A DNA stretch of 56,757 nucleotides from Actinomycetota bacterium (GTDB taxonomy: Bacteria > Actinomycetota > Acidimicrobiia > Acidimicrobiales > JAJPHE01), in contig JAJPHE010000139.1 in NCBI GenBank assembly GCA_021325435.1, forward strand, positions 1 through 56,757. Direction: 5' to 3'. Position numbers and translations under genes: made by a program. This document shows positions 52,309 to 56,757 of the stretch, one piece after another. The notes under the pieces are model-generated. The model saw nothing but the letters and a program-made list of their open reading frames with translations. It had not been told where the DNA came from and made no database searches. Within the stretch, counting starts at the first letter, position 1. Each line of letters begins with the position of its first letter.

Positions 52309-52779
52309 ATGATGAGGGCGTTCGGCGATTCGGGTGACGGCTTCGTTACGCTCCGTGACGGCTCGCGCCGTTGGGGTCGCTTCGGAGCGGCTGGGATCCT
52401 GGCCCGCCACGTCGACGGGGAAGGCCTCTGCTGGTATTTCCTCGCCCGCCGGTCTGATTTCTGCCACCAGGGCGGTACCTGGGCGATTCCGGGGGGTGCC
52501 TTGGACCGTGGTGAGGATCCACTCTCTGGGGCGATTCGTGAGTTCCGGGAGGAGATAGGCGAGTTCGCCGATGACTTCGACGTGGTCTCCGTCCATGAGG
52601 ATGATCACGGGGGATGGTCCTATTGGACAGTCATCGTCGAGGTTGGTGAGCCCTTCCGGGTTCCGGCTCGGCTGGGATGGGAGACGGCAGAGGCGCGATG
52701 GGTCACCACTGAGGAGCTGGCCGACCTCGACCTGTTCGATGCGTTTCGCGCCACCCTGTTTCGCTTGGGCTTGCTGTGA
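52309..52779 (+). CDS. Nudix hydrolase
   Basis: A 156-residue protein with a full Nudix box GGALDRGEDPLSGAIREF followed by REEIGE. The enzyme class cleaves nucleoside diphosphates linked to another group. The substrate cannot be read. The ATG lies 19 bases after the UbiB gene stop. Confidence 0.92.
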   Translation: MMRAFGDSGDGFVTLRDGSRRWGRFGAAGILARHVDGEGLCWYFLARRSDFCHQGGTWAIPGGALDRGEDPLSGAIREFREEIGEFADDFDVVSVHEDDHGGWSYWTVIVEVGEPFRVPARLGWETAEARWVTTEELADLDLFDAFRATLFRLGLL

Positions 52780-52958
52780 TCTCGGGGCCGCGGCCTCAGT
52801 AATCGCGACACCGCTTTGTAATTGCGCGGTCCGGAAGGCATAGGATTGCCGTCAGCACCGGGTTCGTGGACTCGGTCGATGCTACGCACAAAGCCTCATC
52901 GTGGGTCTCTCCGCGATGAAAACGCGGCTGACTATGGCCGCCATCAGAGAGGAACGCT

Positions 52959-53522
52959 ATGCCGCAACGCACTGCCCGAAACAAGGCTCCGAAGCGTGAC
53001 CAGATCGTCGACTACCTCAAGCAGCAGGGCGGCACCATTCGCAGTGATGACGGTCGTGGTCTCACTGCGGCAATGGCCAAGGCGGTTGGCTATCGCGACG
53101 TGACCGTGTTGAACAACATGCTGGCCCGGTTAGAGAGCGAAGGCCTCATCACCAGAGACGTGCGCGGCCGCAGGACGTTCGCCATCTCCTTGCGCGGGAC
53201 CGGAAGGTCGAGCGCCAACGGCCGTCGGCCTCCGTTGCGGCGCGCCGCTTCGGCCAAAGTGGTCTCGGCTCCCCGGGTCAACCACAGCAATGGAAAAGCG
53301 AGTCGGCCCGGCCAGCTGGCTGCTTCCGTGTCGGACCTGGCTGGTCGGCTTGGTGAGGCGCTCGCTGCCCTCGCCGTCGAGAACGAGGCGCTGGTTCGCC
53401 GTATCGAGCAGCTCGAGAGGGGCGTCTCCGGCGGAAGGGCGGCTCCGAAGCGCGCTCCGGCCCGCCGGCGGTCGACGGCCGGTCGTGCCACCAGATCGAC
53501 TCGGGGACGCCGCGCCGCCTGA
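52959..53522 (+). CDS. Winged-helix-like DNA-binding protein with basic tail
   Basis: A 187-residue protein. The first 75 residues look like a winged-helix/helix-turn-helix (DQIVDYLKQQGGTIRSDDG, LARLESEGLITRDVRGRRTF). A short coiled-coil (LAALAVENEALVRRIEQLE) follows near 140-160, and the last 40 residues are Arg/Ala/Thr-rich (basic tail as in histone-like proteins). It may be a nucleoid-associated regulator. GAGAGGAA precedes the ATG at 52959. Confidence 0.7.
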   Translation: MPQRTARNKAPKRDQIVDYLKQQGGTIRSDDGRGLTAAMAKAVGYRDVTVLNNMLARLESEGLITRDVRGRRTFAISLRGTGRSSANGRRPPLRRAASAKVVSAPRVNHSNGKASRPGQLAASVSDLAGRLGEALAALAVENEALVRRIEQLERGVSGGRAAPKRAPARRRSTAGRATRSTRGRRAA

Positions 53523-53533
53523 AATCCCACGAC

Positions 53534-53581
53534 CTGACGCGTCGGGGGCCCGGCTTACGCCGGGCCCCCGAGCGGTCAGGT
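53534..53581. terminator. Large inverted repeat between convergent genes
   Basis: Stem TCGGGGGCCCGGC/GCCGGGCCCCCGA (53543-53555, 53560-53572, loop TTAC) with outer pairs CCTGAC/GTCAGG (53534-53539, 53576-53581). It lies between the convergent ends at 53522 and 53597 and probably terminates both, although no T-run follows. Confidence 0.7.
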
Positions 53582-53596
53582 GCAGTTGCTCGACCG

Positions 53597-54226
53597 TTAC
53601 CGGTCCCACCAGCCCGAACGCTTCGGCTCCTGCAGGGCCGATGTCGCCATGTCGGCAACCGGCGGCGCCGGAGCCGAGGGCCTGGGCCGAGGGTCAACCG
53701 GTGTCGCGACCGGCCTCGCCAGCGTCGACACTGTTCCGTCGCTGCCGGTGGGCTGCATGGACGAGGCGAAGGACCGGTTGCGCAGATGGGCAGGGCACGG
53801 AGTCGGCGCGCCGCCTTCGAGCTGGCGCTTCACCTCGCTGGCCATCCACGCCCGCAGCTCCGCCACCTCGGCGGGAGCGGGTCGGGCGTAGAGCCTCTCC
53901 TCCTGGCAGAAGGCCTCGGCCTGCTCCAGCACGATGAGAATCCCGTCGAGGGCCTGAGCCTCGGTGGGCGACACCTCCGCTTCCACCGTCACCTTGTCGC
54001 CTGACGAACGGGCGGCGCTCCAACAGGCGTCCCGCACCGGGGCGGCCTTGGCCAGGACGCCATCCATCAAGGAGGCGAGCCTGCCGGCCACGTGAGATGT
54101 GTCGCTCTCCACCAGCCCGGAGCCATAGAGCTCGCGGAGCAGGCCGTCCAGGTGGTCTCGCTCGCGCATGACGAGGTCAGCGGGAACCTCGGTCAGACGG
54201 ACCTTGCGGGCGGTGTTCGCTGCCAT
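53597..54226 (-). CDS. Hypothetical 209-aa protein
   Basis: An unrecognised soluble protein. Residues 1-140 are mainly helical with LTEVPADLVMRERDHLDGL and PTEAQALDGILIVLEQAEAF; the last 60 are Pro/Ala/Ser-rich and low in structure. AAGGAGG stands eight bases before ATG 54226. The 53-aa Cys-containing micro-gene lies just upstream on the same strand, and the two may share a transcript. Confidence 0.7.
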   Translation of the reverse strand: MAANTARKVRLTEVPADLVMRERDHLDGLLRELYGSGLVESDTSHVAGRLASLMDGVLAKAAPVRDACWSAARSSGDKVTVEAEVSPTEAQALDGILIVLEQAEAFCQEERLYARPAPAEVAELRAWMASEVKRQLEGGAPTPCPAHLRNRSFASSMQPTGSDGTVSTLARPVATPVDPRPRPSAPAPPVADMATSALQEPKRSGWWDR

Positions 54227-54335
54227 TGAGTGCCTCCTTGCCTGTCACCGGATTCGGCGACGGGGCGGCGCACTCCTGCGGCCCGCGATTGAATCAGGCG
54301 GGGCAGCGGTCGAGGTTGGTGGTCGTTTGCACCAA

Positions 54336-54497
54336 TTAGCCGGCTTGGGCCTCCTCAAGATTGAGATCGATCACATAGTGCGGAACAAGGCAGCTGAGCT
54401 CGTTGCAGGCCCACTTGCCGTGAGCCGCGCAGGCCGACTTCGCCGACACCCATTCCACCGCAACCAAGGGTTGGTCGGTCCGCTTAGTGCTGGGCAT
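54336..54497 (-). CDS. 53-aa micro-protein with three cysteines
   Basis: ATG 54497 opens a 54-codon frame with balanced coding-like composition. The product includes LVAVEWVSAKSACAAHG, then KWACNELSCLVPHYVID and an acidic end LNLEEAQAG; Cys23, Cys31 and Cys36 with His26 and His40 could bind a metal. AAAGGGGG lies some 10 bases upstream. No homologue is known to me. It is likely co-transcribed with the 209-aa gene downstream. Confidence 0.6.
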   Translation of the reverse strand: MPSTKRTDQPLVAVEWVSAKSACAAHGKWACNELSCLVPHYVIDLNLEEAQAG

Positions 54498-54671
54498 GTC
54501 CAGTTGCCCCCTTTACGGCCGCCGCATTCACAGGGTCCTCCTCTTTGCCAGTCCGGTCAATGGCCCGATCGCGCTATAGAGGCCGGCGTTGACCACTCCG
54601 AGTCCATCCGACACCAACGAACTGGACTTCAGGTAATGCCCTTGGGGGCCGATACATCCACCCAGCGGTTC

Positions 54672-54717
54672 ACGGTGAAGGGTGCGGCGGTCCTGGTAGC
54701 GCCGCACTCTTCACCGT
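54672..54717. repeat. Strong hairpin, 18-bp stem
   Basis: ACGGTGAAGGGTGCGGCG (54672-54689) pairs with CGCCGCACTCTTCACCGT (54700-54717) with one G-T pair and a 10-base loop. No gene ends just before it on the plus strand; on the minus strand no gene precedes it either. Its role is unclear. Confidence 0.65.
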
Positions 54718-54725
54718 AGTTAGGT

Positions 54726-54755
54726 GACGAGGCCCGGCGTTTGCCGGGTCTCGTC
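54726..54755. terminator. Second strong hairpin, 13-bp stem
   Basis: GACGAGGCCCGGC (54726-54738) pairs with GCCGGGTCTCGTC (54743-54755), with one G-T pair and loop GTTT. It follows the previous hairpin by 8 bases. The pair may mark the 3' end of a non-coding transcript. Confidence 0.55.
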
Positions 54756-54966
54756 GTGCTTCGGAGCCGAGAGACCGGCGTCGCAGTGACTAGCCCCAAC
54801 GCCCAGAGTGTTGTGCCACGACGGTGCGCGGCAATGACTACGAGGAGCTATCGACCGCGTCCCGGCGATTTGGCACCCTCGGAACGAACTTGGCGCAGCG
54901 GGACGGACCGGCTGCGGATGGGGCACGGTCGGCCCGTCTCTCTCGTCATGTGACAAGGGAGGGAAT

Positions 54967-55671
54967 ATGCACGACCGCAACTGGGAGAGGGTGGCTGGCT
55001 ACGCCGGTCTGGCCGCCGTGATCCTGTTCGTGGTGCCGACCTTCGTCGGCACCGGCACCTTTCCGAAGCCATCAGATCCGGACACCGTCTTCAAGTCCTA
55101 TCTGGTGGCGCACCATTCAGCCGTAATGCGGGCAGTGTGGTTCAACTCGATGGCCGCGGTGCTCGTGCTGTGGCTGGGCTCCGGGGTGCGCAGCACGATC
55201 ACCCGCCACGATGACACCGAGGCGAGCCTGGCCACGACGGTGTTTGCATTCTTCGTGGCCGCGGCGGTGACGCTGGGAATCTCGTTCGCCCTCGAGGGGG
55301 GCCTCGCCTACAAGGCAGTGGCCAACACCAGCCCGTCGACTGTGAGGGCCCTCAACGACATCGGCTCTGTCATAGGGACCACGTTCCTGGGAGTGATTAC
55401 CGCGATCGCCGCCGCGCTCGTCGCGGTGGCTGCCCTGTCCTCGCGGGCGTTGCCCGCCTATGTCGGGTGGACCGCGGCGGCGGCCGCCGCCGCGAACCTG
55501 GCGGGTAGCCTCACGATCTTCACCAACAAGGGCTTCTACTCGCTAGAAGGCGCGTTTGGCTTTGTCAGCCTCATTGTCACGATGATCTGGCTCATCAGCC
55601 TTTCCGTCGCCCTCATCCGTCCAGCGGAGGCCACCGCGCCGGCAATGGCGCCGGCGATGCCTACGAGCTGA
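54967..55671 (+). CDS. Polytopic membrane protein (DUF4386-like)
   Basis: A 234-residue protein with about six hydrophobic helices and short loops, first helix at about 10-28 (VAGYAGLAAVILFVVPTFVG). The arrangement recalls DUF4386 integral proteins of unknown role. GGGAGGG precedes ATG 54967. It is followed by another membrane-protein gene 73 bases on. Confidence 0.7.
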   Translation: MHDRNWERVAGYAGLAAVILFVVPTFVGTGTFPKPSDPDTVFKSYLVAHHSAVMRAVWFNSMAAVLVLWLGSGVRSTITRHDDTEASLATTVFAFFVAAAVTLGISFALEGGLAYKAVANTSPSTVRALNDIGSVIGTTFLGVITAIAAALVAVAALSSRALPAYVGWTAAAAAAANLAGSLTIFTNKGFYSLEGAFGFVSLIVTMIWLISLSVALIRPAEATAPAMAPAMPTS

Positions 55672-55744
55672 CCATCGTTTCGCTCGGCCGGGCGGCCAGG
55701 TCTTCGGACCCGGCCGCCTGACCCGGCCGCCCGTAGTCTGTGGA

Positions 55745-56233
55745 ATGAGCGTTGAACCGGCGGAGAGGGTCGGGGCCAATCCGGCCGCTGTCATCTACGG
55801 CGTCCTGGTGGTGGCGACGGTCGTGGCGGCGGAGAGCACCCGACGCGAGACCTTCGCCAAAGTCCTGTCGGCCAGCGTGGTCACCCTCCTCCTCTACTGG
55901 GTGGCCCATGCCTATGCCCACCACTTGGGCGGCCGGCTTCGACGGCCGGCGCGCTGGTCAGGGTCCGAGGCGGTGCAGGTCTTGTCTCACGAGTCCTACA
56001 TTCTGGCCGGGGCCGCCCTGCCGTTGCTGGCCCTGGCGGGGGCGTGGGCGGCGGGGGCGACTCTCGAGACTGGTGTCACCGTCGTCCTCTGGACCTCGGC
56101 GATTGAGCTCGTCGCTCTCGAGCTGACCGCCGGCCTGTTCCTGCACCTGCGGTTGGCCGAGCTGGTGACCGAGGTACTGGTAGGCGCCGGTCTCGGGGTG
56201 GGAATTCTCGCCGTGCGGGTGCTGCTGCACTGA
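55745..56233 (+). CDS. Four-helix membrane protein of unknown function
   Basis: A 162-residue protein with four predicted membrane helices (about 15-30, 40-60, 85-110 and 130-160) and a His-rich turn VAHAYAHHLGG at 53-63, which could bind metal or haem. I cannot assign a family. It converges on rnpB with about 10 bases between. Confidence 0.7.
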   Translation: MSVEPAERVGANPAAVIYGVLVVATVVAAESTRRETFAKVLSASVVTLLLYWVAHAYAHHLGGRLRRPARWSGSEAVQVLSHESYILAGAALPLLALAGAWAAGATLETGVTVVLWTSAIELVALELTAGLFLHLRLAELVTEVLVGAGLGVGILAVRVLLH

Positions 56234-56244
56234 CCGGCCGGTGT

Positions 56245-56621
<377 letters not shown>

Positions 56622-56728
56622 CGGCCAGTATCGCGCCGATGGGCCATCTCAGTGATTGTTCCAAAAGTCCGCGCTTGTCAATGACGGGATAGCCCCCATC
56701 TGGGGTTCGTGGCCGCGTAGCCTTTGTC

Positions 56729-56757
56729 ATGGAAGCTGACCCCGTCGGAGTAGCGCA
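56729..56757 (+). CDS. Possible gene start cut by the window edge
   Basis: ATG at 56729 opens MEADPVGVA and the frame is open to the edge. There is no clear ribosome binding site, so this is only a possibility. Confidence 0.25.

Larger units (their letters stand above)
54227..54966. other. 740-base region between convergent/divergent gene blocks
   Basis: This stretch holds the micro-gene at 54336-54497 and two strong hairpins (54672-54717 and 54726-54755). The remainder (54498-54670 and 54756-54966) shows no convincing gene; the only long plus-strand frames here have the look of antisense shadows. Confidence 0.5.

Noticed and set aside
54168-54719. Plus-strand open frame of 183 codons
   Set aside because: No coding-like pattern, runs through a strong hairpin and is antisense to the micro-gene at 54336.
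54824-55021. Plus-strand 65-codon frame from GTG 54824
   Set aside because: It overlaps the membrane protein gene out of frame and has no Shine-Dalgarno sequence; coding potential is doubtful.

Overview
The window is very GC-rich, densely packed chromosomal DNA with many GTG/TTG starts and 1-4 nt gene overlaps. A WhiB7-type regulator, DosR-type signalling, an F420-enzyme relic, a mycothiol-type DinB protein and actinobacterial-style sensor kinases point to an actinobacterium. The type IV pilus locus and the mix of genes would suit an Acidimicrobiia-like lineage, but that placement is inference.

Layout. 0-4 kb: an inositol-monophosphatase-family enzyme, a whiB7 gene behind a long leader (small upstream ORF plus intrinsic terminator), and a KefB-type antiporter with two Usp domains. 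4-10 kb: two tandem paralogous membrane GGDEF-EAL proteins with a conserved untranslated leader. 10-13.5 kb: two enoyl-CoA hydratases around a TAP-type hydrolase lipoprotein, and tRNA-Val. 13.5-18 kb: a stand-alone receiver protein, two small unknown genes, an Ada-AlkA fusion with Ogt (alkylation repair), a DUF2203 protein and a hemerythrin.

18-28 kb reads as one hypoxia/redox-stress regulon. It holds a Usp protein, a CBS protein, a four-gene operon (63-aa membrane peptide, b6-type cytochrome b, subunit IV-like protein, DevR/DosR response regulator), a DevS-like kinase, a two-component pair, a DoxX-Rieske fusion and a zinc alcohol dehydrogenase. Five sites resembling the DosR box sit in the relevant intergenic regions. 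Together the genes could form a cytochrome b/Rieske quinol complex without a visible cytochrome c1.

28-34 kb: a zinc-ribbon coiled-coil protein, a histidine phosphatase, a proline-rich micro-protein, a large hybrid histidine kinase and an OmpR-type regulator. 34-46 kb: a type IV pilus locus (pilB, pilC, three minor pilin-like genes, a major pilin, two polytopic glycan-type membrane proteins, and pilT on the opposite strand), with visibly less GC-biased codon use from pilC to the DUF429 gene. One leader in this locus folds on paper into a three-way-junction RNA.

46-56.7 kb: a broken F420-dependent LLM oxidoreductase, a DinB/TIGR03086 protein, a degenerate receiver protein, a DUF2520 oxidoreductase, a cytochrome P450, an AarF/UbiB kinase, a Nudix hydrolase, a basic DNA-binding-like protein, a 53-aa Cys-containing micro-gene, two membrane proteins, and rnpB (RNase P RNA) on the minus strand.
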